Shown: positions 10,575-21,214, counted from the stretch's first letter. The stretch: DNA of 64,000 nucleotides from Gonapodya sp. JEL0774 (GCA_027604505.1 JADIIX010000031.1:1-64000); one strand, 5' to 3'. Numbers and translations are program-made. Notes: a model not told the origin generated them from the letters alone.

Positions 10575-11934
10575 CTACGTGTCGATTACTGGTGGTGCAC
10601 GATATCCACGCTCCTGCCGAATCGCCACGTAATCGTCCCACATCTTCTGTGCAGTACGTTCCCTCCACACCAAAGCAGGATCCATACGCGGCAGCCGCCT
10701 TGCAGAAGGAGGAACAACATCTACTTCAGCCGGGTACGGGTTTTGGCGGACAAATTCATGAGCAATGTCATCACCCGCTCCAAATGTATGGTGGTGGATA
10801 AAATTGTGTATAACTATACACGCCACAACCACCTGCACCTGAACGCGGAAGTCCAGAAACTTTGTGCCGTGTGCCAGGGCTTGGGTTCGCATCTTAGCAA
10901 CCCCAATTGCCCTTTCGACGGCATTCCTCAGTGACGAGTGCCGCAAGTTATGGATTTCGTAAGGTGTTTCAGGTCTACCAGTGTAGTAAATCCAGGAAAA
11001 AGTGTTATTATTAATAAAGGAGTTGTTTCCAAACTTTTGACGTGCAGAACACCCACCTCTTCCCATGGTCGGCCCACTCCTTCAGGTGGTATCGCACTCC
11101 ATTCTTATAAGGAGTCCTGAAGTACATGTTGTGTTCGTATCCAGCATCAACAAGGTACCATCGCCCTTTGGGCACCCGAAATCCACCCCGGTACAGGGTG
11201 TCTCCCAGGACAGTCCCGTCATGAGCGGAACCTTCATATCCTGCATAGACATAAGTAAACCGTCCATCAAAGTCCACTGCCACCAACACATTTTGCGAGA
11301 GGAATCCCTTGCGATTCATGTACGCGACCTGGGCATCCCCAGCTGGCCGGAACGCTCGGATATGCGTGCCATCAATTGCACCCACGCAACCGTCAAAGTA
11401 CGGCCAAAAACGTCCATTTGCCGTAATCCGGGTGGATATAGGAGTATTTTCATTTGGTTGAATGATGTAATCACTTGCGAGAGCACGTAGAGCAGAGATT
11501 CCCGCCCGAATGTAACAGGTTACGGTTGAGAGCGAGTGTTGGAATCGCAAACGCGCAGCACGCATAGAGACACCATGACCGAGGTAGAACATGAGCATCG
11601 CAAGCTGCTCATCAATGCTCATCTTGCAGGTGTCCAGGAGCAGCCGACGTGTCCACGTTTCCGCTACCAACGACCTGAACACGGGAAGTGGCATCCGAAC
11701 ATTGTCCAAGGCCATCTCCTTGTGTCCGTTTAGAATTTCGTACGTGAGGCGCTCCCCCTGAAGAACAGAGTTGGTCATCGGGCGGGGAATCGCTCGAAAA
11801 ATGCGTCTTTGCGCCGTGACGATGGTGGCGACAGCGGCAATCGCACATCAAACCGCCGCCATCACGGCCAGACGTTCCTCGTCGTCACTTATGATCATGA
11901 CGTCACCATCGTACGCGGGGATTCCGAGATCCAT
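10575..11934 (-). CDS. PIF/Harbinger DDE nuclease (HARBI1-like transposase)
   Basis: Two main exons, 11778-11057 and 10974-10575, split by a GTGGGT...TGGTAG intron. The DDE_Tnp_4-type core is clear: VGAIDGTHIRAF (first Asp), YEGSAHDGTVL (second Asp), LVDAGYEHN, and RNAVERAIGVAKMR (Glu). The N-terminal helix-turn-helix region covers residues about 50-110 (IDEQLAMLMFYLGHGVSMR). An in-frame extension from an ATG at 11934 (MDLGIPAYDG) would add a typical Harbinger N-terminus (AIAAVATIVTAQRRIF), but a TGA at 11848-11850 breaks it. Either translation starts at 11778 or the copy has lost its start. The TGA could be a C-to-T change of CGA. Confidence 0.88.
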
Positions 11935-12042
11935 CGCGTGTACTGTGTTTCGATTGAAGTTTGGTGGTGTTCGGCCAAAAAGTCACCCGAAAAATCACTT
12001 TTCCCCTATAATCAATTGGGACCCCCCCATAATTGATTATTA

Positions 12043-12067
12043 CAGAAAACCACTGCTGTACGGGCCC
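12043..12067 (-). repeat. Right inverted terminal repeat of the Harbinger element
   Basis: Reverse complement starts GGGCCCGTACAGCAGTGGTT. TTA follows at 12068-12070, after which the palindromic repeat array resumes. Confidence 0.85.
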
Positions 12068-12070
12068 TTA

Positions 12071-12205
12071 TTTGAAGTCGTCCGGCGGACGAAATTACAC
12101 CTCGCTCAATCTCTCTCTTGCACAATCGTGAAGTTGTCCGCCGGACGACTTGACTACTCTTGTCTTTCGTTATCATGCATCAATTCGTCCGGCAGACGAA
12201 GTCAC
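12071..12205. repeat. Right-hand remainder of the palindromic array
   Basis: Three more units with cores GTCGTCCGGCGGACGA, GTTGTCCGCCGGACGAC and TCGTCCGGCAGACGA. They continue the array that the Harbinger insertion interrupts, and they end about 135 bp before the start codon of the plus-strand gene. Confidence 0.8.
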
Positions 12206-12340
12206 ATCCTCAAGGGATGTACGGAACATGCAATGGCATGTTTGCCGGAGCGTTCAGGAGGAAGGCTGTGGCATTGAATGAGTTACGTGTGTCTTGTTCT
12301 GTTCCAAAATCTAACATGTCTACACCCTGCAGAAACGCCA

Positions 12341-15300
12341 ATGCCACCTAAACGCAAACCTGCACAAGACGGACCTATGCGCCAGAAGCGTCGAGGAGCA
12401 GAAGACGTTACAGACACCGGTGAAACCGCCGACATGGAAGTAGTTGAATCCAATCGTGAGTGATTGTTACATAAAAACAGAATATATTCTAATGTTTTTG
12501 TTTGTAGCCGAGTCGCTTTCTATGCTCATTGAGACGTGGTCCGAGCCTGCTCACCGAGGTATCCAAATCCCAACACGGTTGATTGACACATCGCAGTTCA
12601 AGAACATCCGAGTGGTGTCGAAGAAGCACCCTGTTTACAAAGAGTTGGTGTGAGTATTAGTGTTCGCAATTATATGGAACGAACGATTAACATGCAACCG
12701 TGGATCAGGCGCCGCATGAGGACCAATGGTCCCGAGAAGAATCGTCCTCTTCTGGCAAAATGGAAAAAGAACTATGGGCGTACTGCATTCGCAAATCTTG
12801 GCGAGCTATTCCGGAAAGCAAAGACTGAACTAACGGATCTCGTTGATGGTTTCCATCGGTATGTACTTGTCACATTTTGCGATTAGTCTCGATGTCAATG
12901 TTAGTTTTGCACATGCAGCCAGGAAGGAGCAGTCGAGATAAACGAAGAGGATGGTGACACTTCAAAGTGCCACAACCAATGGATTATAGCCCTCCGGGTA
13001 TGTTTTCTGTTCAACTCACTTACGCGACAAACCTTACGTTCACATCCCTACCTTAGTGGGACACTCCGGCTGACGTGCTTCGCAAGCTTGCCTTCCTCTC
13101 AAACAACTTGGACGGCCACTCCATTGCTATGGATGTATTTGACCAGGTGAAGTATGTGTCGGACGAGATCGATGCATATATTGCGAGGAATCCTGGGACC
13201 AAACGGGACAGCGTTCAGCCTGTCACAATCGCGAAGCTCCTCCCAAACACAGGAGCTGTAGGAGAGAAATGGACAGAAGTCACCACACTTCGAAAACTCA
13301 TGGTGATCGTGAACTTTTTTGATTCAGTACGTTATGCAATCGATGATTTGTTCCGCTCACGTGCTGATTATAGATCATCATCCGATTAGGTCAAAAACAG
13401 GATTTACGACCATTGCCATACTGGTCTACTCAGTTTCATTAACATGCACTTCAACTTTGCCACAAGGGCGCTGAAGACTGAGGAAGATCAGGTACGTGAA
13501 TAATGCAATTGTTTATGAGAGCTCACACCAGGAAATAAGTTGTTTGCTACCAGCACAAATACCTAGACTACCTCCTCAGCCAACCTTCCCGTGTGACGGA
13601 AGCCCAAGCAAGAGCGTGGTTGGAAAACTTTGCGCGCAGGAAAGCCCTTCGTGAGACGTTGGAGAACAGCAAGTTGGTCCTTGCGGAACGTCTTCCGCAG
13701 ATGCAATTCGACCTGCTTTTCAGGGAGATTGAGAACAGTGCGCACCTTTCATTAAATTTTCCTACATAAACCTAACGTACACTTTTCACTTCATAGGGAT
13801 GTATGACGACAATCCTGATGAACTCAGAGCCGCCATAGAATCAGCAAAAAATCCATCGCCATCGAAGGAACCTCCTGCGCAGGAGATCACTGACCTCGAC
13901 AAAGATGTCTCCCCTCCGGCCCGCCCTGATTTTGGTGTCAAAACCGAGACAACAACGGTTTGCGATGAGATGGCGCTTGGAAGTGCTCCAGAAATTGTAC
14001 ATGACACGGACAATGGAGAGGGCAACGAGGGCGTACAGGTGGTGAAATCGGATTATGATGACAATGACGCCGGTGTGGATATGGACATGGATGGGCCCAC
14101 CAAATCCCGCAAGAAAAACACCTCCTCCGTATCGAAGTCAAAACTATCCGGAGATAAGGTTGACAAAGACGAAGACGAAAGCTCGAGGCGAGTCATTTAT
14201 CATATGCTGCCTTCTCACCGTTGATTTCTTAACACCAATTACGTTTCAAGGGCACCACTCCGTATGCCTTTTGAATTGGCCGAGCCCGCACCGACCGTCA
14301 TTCTTCGCCCCCCAATACGTTCAGCTGGTGACAACAGCAAACCTCTACACGCCCACATCAATAGTGCGTCCATGGTTGTGGTTGATCTGGATCGAGTGGG
14401 GTCTGAGGTGAAGCCAACCTTGGACCTTGCAGGAAAACTTGCAGTTGGCACAGGATGGATTGTTTTGGTGAGTCTCATGTTTACAAACAGCTTGTACGAT
14501 CATGAAATATGGTTGGTACCCTTCCAGCACACTTCCAAGTGGATCGCATTATCAGAAGCACAGAAAGTTTTCCTCTCCGAGTTGGAGTACGAGAACCGCA
14601 AAATCTTCTTTGCAGATGACATTGCGACATGGATGGATCACAAAGAGAAGAAGCTCCATTACTTCCTGGTTGCGCAATGCTTTCTGCAAAGCACAACTAG
14701 CTTTAAAGTGGAAGCACCCTTTGTGGGTCAGCTGCCTCCTTCCAAAGGAATGGATGATGCTTTGAGATTGGCGGTGGGTTTTGTGTTTCGTCATTCAGCA
14801 TAGAACTTACTCTCATCTTCATTTTATAGGGCGACCCTGACCTGCAAGTGCCCATAACTACCGCAGCCTACATCATCCACCAGCTTACCAAAAAGGAAAA
14901 GCTCATCATTGACCTCGGTTGTGGAGCGCCAGGATTTGGAGGTGCTGTACTTTTGACCAATCGCAAGTACATTGGGATCAAATCTGTCACTGATGTAGCT
15001 GGATCTGCTTTGAAGTGCCTTACATTGCTTCATCAAACGTTTGTTGAAGAGAAGGGGGCTCTTGCTGCTAAGTAAGTTATAACGGTTTCATTCTATGCAC
15101 TGTTTGTACACCTTGCCATTTAACTTGCAATTTATAGGTACATTGAATACACTACGTTGAAGTCCGTAGACGTGTGGACAGGTAAAGAGAACGTTCTCCA
15201 TCCACGCCTCCAGTTGAGACCACCCACACCTCGTCAGTCGGCAACTCCACTCAAGACTGGTGTCATCGAGACACGTTCTTTGAAGCGTTCACGAGACAAG

Positions 15301-15441
15301 GATGACACTGAGGAGAATGTAGATGAGGGAGCTTCAGACCGCAAGGGGACGAGAGTAGCACGTAGGTCTTCCCGCCTAACGCCTAGAACTCGATGCTTCA
15401 TTGAGAAATACTGCGTCGATGTACAGGCAAAGGATGACTGA
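12341..15441 (+). CDS. Uncharacterised 12-exon protein with C-terminal methyltransferase-like fold
   Basis: Inferred exons start at 12341, 12508, 12709, 12919, 13057, 13390, about 13553, 13797, about 14250, about 14528, about 14830 and about 15139. All use GT-AG introns of 50-80 bp; the protein is roughly 900 residues. The N-terminus is a basic PPKRKPAQDG stretch, and the middle (from 13797) is acidic and disordered. The C-terminal part has the strand order of a permuted DNA-amino methyltransferase: ASMVVVDLDRV where motif IV (DPPY) should be, a helix ending in GTGWIVLHTS, then ITTAAYIIHQLTKKEKLIIDLGCGAPGFGG as motif I and NRKYIGIK. The DPPY catalytic motif is absent, so it may be inactive. 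It lies inside the 11-kb transposon, divergent from the integrase gene. Gene structure is well supported; the domain call is tentative. Confidence 0.7.
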
Positions 15442-15665
15442 AGCAAATGTAGATGTAGGATTATCAATACATATTCAAACACCATCTTTCACAAACCATA
15501 GAGGGCATAAGATAAGAGGGAGAAGTTCATGTTGGATCTATAGTGTACGTACAGATATGTAAGGAAACATGAAATAACAGGGCTGCCCAGATAAGAAATA
15601 CGTAAGGGGCAAACAAAAATAATTCAAGACAGAATGATTTCGGGGCAGGGTTAAATCAGGATATG

Positions 15666-15693
15666 GGGGAGGGGGGGTGAAATTTTTGTGACA
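15666..15693 (-). repeat. Right terminal inverted repeat of the 11-kb transposon
   Basis: Inverted match of 4708-4735 with one mismatch (A for T at the ninth base from the end). CTCAT follows it at 15694-15698 and completes the target duplication. Confidence 0.85.
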
Positions 15694-15776
15694 CTCATAT
15701 CACTCCACACAAAGTGTCCGATAGAAAGTTTGTCCGAAAAGAAAAGTGTTTGCTGCACACCGAACAATTTGATCAC

Positions 15777-17573
15777 TCACGCAGCAGCATTGTTGCTTGA
15801 ACCGTGACCTCTTGTGGCTTTCTTCACAAGATACTTCAGCTGACTTTTAGAAGGAGGGCTGGAGCACGTCTCCGCCAAGTGGTTCTTCCCACTACAATTG
15901 AAACATTTGATGAAAAACTCCCCAGGATTCTCAGCATTGTAATTCCTTCTGTTACAACCACCACCAGATCCACCTTGATACCCTCCATGGTATCCACCAT
16001 GATATCTGCCATGGCAATAGAAACCACTTTAAGAGTGATAGCCTCCACAACTGCGCATTGGTCCGCCACCAGGGTGATTGTCACCTTGGTTTCCATTATT
16101 CTGGTTGTTACTGTGGCCACCATTGCCATTCTGCATGTTGTTGAGTGCAGGTGGTTGCAGCATCACCGGAGTCTGCACTGGTGGAGTGAGCACTACTCCA
16201 TCAACAACAGTCACACTCGCAGGTAACAAGAGGCGGGGTGTATCATTCACACGAGCTCTTGCCAACAAAGCATTGCAACACGGCAGCGCATTCCCTTGAT
16301 TGCACACACCAGCAAGCTGAGTTGCGATTATGTTTCCAATAACATGAAACAACACTTCTTGTTGTGCCATTCGTGCAGCCGCTTGTCTCGAGTCTTTGAT
16401 TCACGTCAAGCATACGCCTCAACACAAACAAAGTTGTTACACAGTGTAGTGATAATATCATTGATGGTTGTACACGCTGCAGAGCCATTAGCGTTGATGA
16501 ACTAGTGCTATTTCATATCACAAAACAAGCTGAGAGCATTGTCAGTCATGCTCTTGTTGACAATCAAGTTCACTGCAAAAGCGAACAAGTCTCAGAGGTT
16601 CTGAATCGGCCAATTATGCAAACCAATAATGGAGTACGGTCCCAGCGGTGCAGGCGATGACCTTCGAAAGCGGTGTGAATATGTGCTGGCAATAGCGGTA
16701 AAACTGCTGTTTTGACACGTGCAGTGTTGATCTTGCCACTCTGCAATGCACCAAGACATGCGACAACAATGACGCACATCCCATAAAAGTAGTTGGATCC
16801 TGTCTCATATGGTTTTGCATTAGAATCTTTGCTGAAGCATTCAAGACTGTCATTAGTCCCACTTTCAAGGCCATTGTCAAGACCATCATTCTCAGGCCAA
16901 CCAACATCTCGCAGTATGCCAATAGGAGGTAACGCATAGCTGCTCTCCAACCACACAGTTGCTACTGGCAACATTTGCAACCTTGGAAAAGCAGCAGTTG
17001 GGGGATCAGCAGCTTGTGCCGCTCGCATCTCAACTGCGGGGGGTGGTGCTACCGTCACTGTAGCACCATTATTCACTTGTCTTACTGCCTGGTTGCTTCT
17101 GTTCTGCTCATCACAACTAGCGTTTGTAGGCAATACATTGGTGCAGCGGCGGAAGGCAATACCACCGTAACCGAACCCAAGTTGATGCTGCAAATCAGCA
17201 ATGGCAATCTGCATTGCCCTTATGGTATCTTTTTGGCTACAATTCACGCGTTCTAATCCGGTAATACGTGCTACACCAACAGGTGTGGATGAGCCAGTAG
17301 CACTCATAGTCCTTTGACAGACAAACTGACCGTTCACATTTTCATTGTCCTCTAACTCCATCTCATCTTGAGAGGCGTTTGTGTTTCCTTGCCTAGCACT
17401 GTCGTTAGCTTCAGCTGATTCACAGGCTTGAGAAGCATTCTCTGACCACGAGTGCATTTGCTCACTTCCTCAAAGTCCTTCTCACTCGGACCATACGGGA
17501 CATCACTGTTTCTTCCATTGTTTTCCAATTCAATATCAACAACAGGCGTGTTCTTGTTGGCCTGCTCAGACAT
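15777..17573 (-). pseudogene. Ty3/Gypsy gag-like region with CCHC zinc knuckle
   Basis: The region starts at an ATG at 17573 (SEQANKNTPVVDIELENN) and changes frame near 17457. It runs to a stop near 16570 and resumes at 16488-15836 with Asn/Gly/Gln-rich text (NMQNGNGGHSNNQNNGNQG) and a Gly-Tyr-rich segment. It ends with a zinc knuckle CFNCSGKNHLAETC (about 15910-15870) and a basic tail, stopping at 15777. The knuckle and the position upstream of pol make this a gag. It lies just outside the right end of the 11-kb transposon, so the transposon landed downstream of gag. Several frame breaks make it non-functional. Confidence 0.7.
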
Positions 17574-17899
17574 TTCGAACGTTGGCGAGTTTTCGCCGAG
17601 TGAGACAAAACCAAGAAAAACTGGTCCAGACCCCTGGAGAAGCAACGCGGAGGAAAAAATGTTGCAGAGAGCAAGAGAAAGCAAAGAAAAGTGTTGATGC
17701 TTGCGCTCTGGTTGACGTGACTTGAGTGGGAGACAGCGGCAAAATCGAAGTTCACAAAAATGATCGTAGAAGAGTTGAAGGCATCCCAAGCAGCCCAGAG
17801 ATTGTTGCGGTTGTTCCCCCACTTGTGGAGAACTGCACGGGATGGATTGAAGGGGTGGGAGTGTATGATGGTGTTCAAGGTGTAGAATATATTCACTAT

Positions 17900-19957
17900 C
17901 TACGTGGCTAAACCCTCACACATAGACCCGTTCCATCGCAGTACATGTCCTTCACCAACAAGCCTGTTGATGTGCTCCACAACTCCGTTCTGTGCAGAAG
18001 TGTCTGTAACAGTTTTAAACATTTGCACTCCCTCTTTCTCCAGGCGACCAGCAAATTCTGCGGCCATAAACTTGCTGCCCATGTCCACCCACAGCCTTCA
18101 ACTTCTCCCCAGTCTGCCGTTCAACCCACACATTCCAAGCGTCAAATGCCTTTGCGGCATTCCTTTTTCTGGTGAGTCCATAAGCCCATACTTTGCTTGT
18201 ATAGTCATCCACAATGGTTAACCAGTATCGTGCATTCTCCACAGAAAGAGCATTTGCCTCCCCCAGATCCATATGCATGAGACCAAGAACTTTCGTGGAA
18301 CGAGGACCATCAGAAGTTTTCCAATTCAAGCGCCGGAAAGTTTGTTTCCCTTCCATATAGAGTTGACACGCGACTGCAATGTCGGTTGGTGTCTTGATAT
18401 TCAGGCCACTAACATGACCTTCGCTGATAGTTTTCCAAACCCGCTCAGGCAACTGATGCCCAAACTGTTCATGCTGCAAGAGAGCAGGATGAACTGTTGC
18501 TGAAGTATCCGAGATACTGATGAGTAGACTGTCTGGAGGTTCACTGAGGTGAGTTGGATATCCTTGAACCGCGTACAAATGGGCCCCTGGGATCTGGTTG
18601 ATGAAACAGACATGATTACTGTCCTTTCTGATTTCCAGGCTGTGATCTCTTCCAAAAACTTCGCAACCGCTGTCGGCAAAAGAAGAGTGTGTGATGACCT
18701 TGCTGTGCGACAATGGTGCAAACAGTGAGTTCGTGAATTTCAGAATGCCACTTGGCTTTCCTGTCCGGTCCATGGTAGTAATGTTCATTGTTCCAACATT
18801 CCTCCATCTGGAATTGTCACCCCTGCCTGCTCAATGAGCTTCCTGTCTTCAAAATCATCTGCGACTCAGGACATACTGCAAGTCGCACCGGAGTCCCATA
18901 TCAACTCTGTCTGAGAGCAGGTCTGGTGAGTGGCGTGAGAGTCCATTGCTGAGATGGTAAATACATGAGTGTCCATTTGATTCACAAACCCTCTGTTCTT
19001 CTCCTTGCCTTTCCCTGCACCGCTCTGATCATCCTTTCTGCTGCTGCCGCTGCATCCCCCATTCTTCTTCGAATGATCACACCACAATTGCGGTTCTGCT
19101 GTGGTTTTTTCTTCCTACAATCATGCGCCATGTGACCGTAAGTACCGCACTTGTTGCAGTTGCTGTGGAAGTGTTTCGAAGTTGAGCTCTACGTGCTTGA
19201 GAATGTCTTTCCAACCTTATCCAGTTGACTATCATCCCTCTAAATTTGCTGTTCCGCCTGGACTCACATCATTTGGAACAATTCCCTGGTGAGTGTCCCC
19301 TGTGTAGGTAGCAGTCCCGCCATTTCTAACTTTGAGCGGTACTTTTTAGGTAGACTGCTTTGCCCACATCATACTTCCGCCCCTCCATCTCGCAAAACTG
19401 CCTAGCCATGCCACCCTTGTCCGTGAGGTGGGTGAGGATTGACTCGCCTGGTGGTATATCCCGTTTGTTGAGTTTTACCGCGTAGTTCTATCAAGTGTGT
19501 AACCAGGTTTGGTTGGAATGTCTGGAGAATGGCTGTGTACATGAGTGCAGAAGTGTACTCTCTGGGATCCGAAGGTAAGTGTTTGAGTATCAGAGTCAGC
19601 AGACTCTTGTCTATTGCCACAATAATGAGGACCTGCGCAACCCTTTCCTTAGCCCACCACTCCTCCAGTTGCCGTAGCTGCCATGCAGACACCCGCAGCA
19701 ACACCTCCCTTGCCCTCATCTGCACCAACACTGGTACCGGGGGCCACAGGTGAGCTGACTGGACTAGCCAACAGCTTTGGCACTTCACCCAGTATGTACT
19801 CCAAGATTCCTAGCTGGTTTGCAATGGTGCTGAAGGCCGTTTTCCAGCTATCTAGGTTGCTGCCAAGTATTAACCTTATGCCGACAAACTTGATGTTAGA
19901 ATTGCTGACTGACATTAAAGGTGAGTCTTCCGCAGTTGACTTAGAGTTCAGTTGCAC
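17900..19957 (-). pseudogene. Ty1/Copia remnant: gag, protease and integrase, truncated
   Basis: The order on the minus strand is gag fragments (19957-19402), a zinc knuckle CNKCGTYGHMAHDC (about 19160-19115), an aspartic protease start (ELIWDSGATCSMS, near 18870), then the pre-integrase and integrase core (18788-17900). The integrase shows HPALLQHEQFGHQLPERVW, HMDLGEANAL (Asp), YWLTIVDDYTSKVWAYG, and after a frameshift VDMGSKFMAAEFAG and NGVVEHINRLVGEG (Glu). Several frameshifts separate these parts. RT and RNase H are missing; the Ty3 gag begins a few hundred bases further on. This is a dead 5' half of a Copia element. Confidence 0.8.
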
Positions 19958-20115
19958 TGTAAATGTGTAAGCAGTGTCAAGTGCGCTGGGTCAGAGTTCA
20001 GGGTTCGGACGTACATTTGTCGGACAGAATTTTGCCAGTAGAAATCTTATCTTGTATGTTCTCTCTCTCTCCAATACAATCTAGTTTATCTCGCTTTATA
20101 TAATATCTACTTGCC

Positions 20116-21214
20116 CTAAAGTACTGCGCACTCAGCCGGTATGTTGGATTGGGCACAAACCACAGTGCTCCATGTCGCCATGTGCTGCGACATCCAACAC
20201 AGTACAGGATAACAAAGCGCACTGCAGTGATTGAGTGGACACTGGTAAGCAATCCAACATTCCAAACTCTTCCAAGAGAGCTGTAATCTTCTTCTCATTA
20301 TTAACAGTGATGGCACTAGTAAGTAAATCCCAGAAGAAATGAGATCCAAGGAAGCCATGTAAAGTGCCTCGAGAGACCTTCCAACGTCCTGCTAACTCAA
20401 CAACAAAATCCTCATTCTGTTAATCTGTCTGAGGCAATCACTCAGCCATCATCAACGTGAGTACCACATGCCATACAGCGATCCAGATTGTCTGGTGCAT
20501 GAACAAAGAGAGCATTATCACAAGGAAGTTGTTTGAAACCCATATCCTTTGAAGTTTTGATAAAGAATTCCAGCCAAAAATTTGCGGCTTGCTTCAAGCC
20601 ATACAAAGATTCTCGAAGTTTGCAAATGAAGCCAGGTTTACTAAAACCATGTGGCTGTTCCTTATATACATTTTCAACCAAATCACCATTCAAAAACACA
20701 TTGCCAATGTCAAACTGTAGAAATGGTCAACCATCCTGTGCTGCCAGTGTCAAAAGAATCTTCCACAACTTGCCATTCATTGTAGCAGCAGAAGTTTGGT
20801 TGTAATCAATTCCATGCTTCTGAGTAAATCCATGGGCACACTGAGGTGCTTTAAACCAAATGTTGTCATTATCTAGGCCCTTCGCTGCAAAGACCCACTT
20901 TCCTGTCAATATTGGTGACCTTTAGGCACGCATTCAATAGGTACAAGAGTCCAAGTACCAAAGTTGTTTAGCTGGTCAAATTCATTCTGCATCGATTGAT
21001 TTCAATATTCTTTATGTTCAGAAATAACGGCCTCCTTTTTATGGTTCGGAGTAGGAACCTTGTCTTGAGTCTGCAAAAAGACCCATTCATGATTGTCCGC
21101 AATATTGCAGGTGTTTTCAGAATGCAGACACCTGGTCCAAAAAATTGTGCACACAAAATTACGAGTCCCTAAACTATTCCTGCAATTCCTCCACATCCAG
21201 ACGTCCCCGTCCAA
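20116..21214 (-). pseudogene. Ty1/Copia reverse transcriptase remnant
   Basis: Copia-type RT is clear: MTGKWVFAAKGLDNDNIWFK, then GFTQKHGIDYNQTSA (20909-20727), VFLNGDLVENVYKEQPHGF and CKLRESLYGLKQAANFWLE (20699-20442). THVDDG stands at the palm box. Further down, a decayed C-terminal part (ITVNNEKKITALLEEFGML) reaches about 20250. The piece lies upstream of the gag of the neighbouring Copia remnant on the same strand, so it must be a separate copy or a rearranged fragment. The DIRS element starts about 120 bp beyond its 5' side at 21334. Confidence 0.8.

Larger units (their letters stand above)
9172..12067. mobile_element. PIF/Harbinger DNA transposon nested in the palindromic array
   Basis: A 2,896-bp element with about 25-bp imperfect inverted ends (GGGCCCGTACGGCACTGG at the left; GGGCCCGTACAGCAGTGG as reverse complement at the right). 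It is flanked by TTA at 9169-9171 and 12068-12070, the duplication typical of PIF/Harbinger. The usual two genes are present: a plus-strand Myb/SANT-like protein and a minus-strand DDE nuclease, convergent on each other. Subterminal AATAATCGATTATT palindromes recur at about 9206 and 9281, with a related motif near 12010-12045. The array sequence continues across the insertion, so the host site was a repeat unit. Confidence 0.92.
4708..15693. mobile_element. Large (11 kb) Ginger-like DNA transposon with integrase, C48 peptidase and a second multi-exon gene
   Basis: Both ends carry a 28-bp inverted repeat with one mismatch: TGTCACAAATATTTCACC at 4708, and the reverse complement of TGTCACAAAAATTTCACC at 15693, each continuing in a C-rich run. 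The 5-bp duplication CTCAT is found at 4703-4707 and 15694-15698. The ends are TG...CA, as expected for a retroviral-type integrase. Inside are a minus-strand integrase-chromodomain-C48 peptidase gene (8050-4843), a palindromic repeat array (8.26-9.17 kb and 12.07-12.2 kb) and a plus-strand 12-exon gene (12341-15441). No RT and no LTRs are present, which argues against an LTR element. Ginger-type DNA transposons are known to use Gypsy-like integrases and sometimes Ulp1 peptidases; membership is inference. Without the nested Harbinger the element is about 8.1 kb. Confidence 0.8.
1..17573 (-). mobile_element. Ty3/Gypsy LTR retrotransposon remnant, split by nested insertions
   Basis: On the minus strand a gag-like region (17573 down to 15777) precedes protease, RT and RNase H regions (about 3150 down to 96), which is the gag-pol order of Ty3/Gypsy. 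The two halves are separated by an 11-kb DNA transposon with its own target duplication, and the pol half carries two TRIM insertions. Reading frames are broken at several places, so the copy is dead. The element runs off the left edge, so integrase and 3' LTR are not seen, and I could not define a 5' LTR near 17.6-17.9 kb. Joining gag and pol into one element is inference from order, strand and the shared target duplication at the insertion. Confidence 0.65.

Noticed and set aside
4708-15693. Polinton/Maverick or KDZ-type transposon
   Set aside because: There is an rve integrase and a C48-like peptidase, but no polymerase B, packaging ATPase or capsid genes. The duplication is 5 bp rather than 6, and no KDZ transposase or TET/JBP gene is seen.
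16570-17457. A separate host gene in the gag region
   Set aside because: Asn/Gly-rich text, a zinc knuckle downstream on the same strand and frame breaks fit a decayed gag better.
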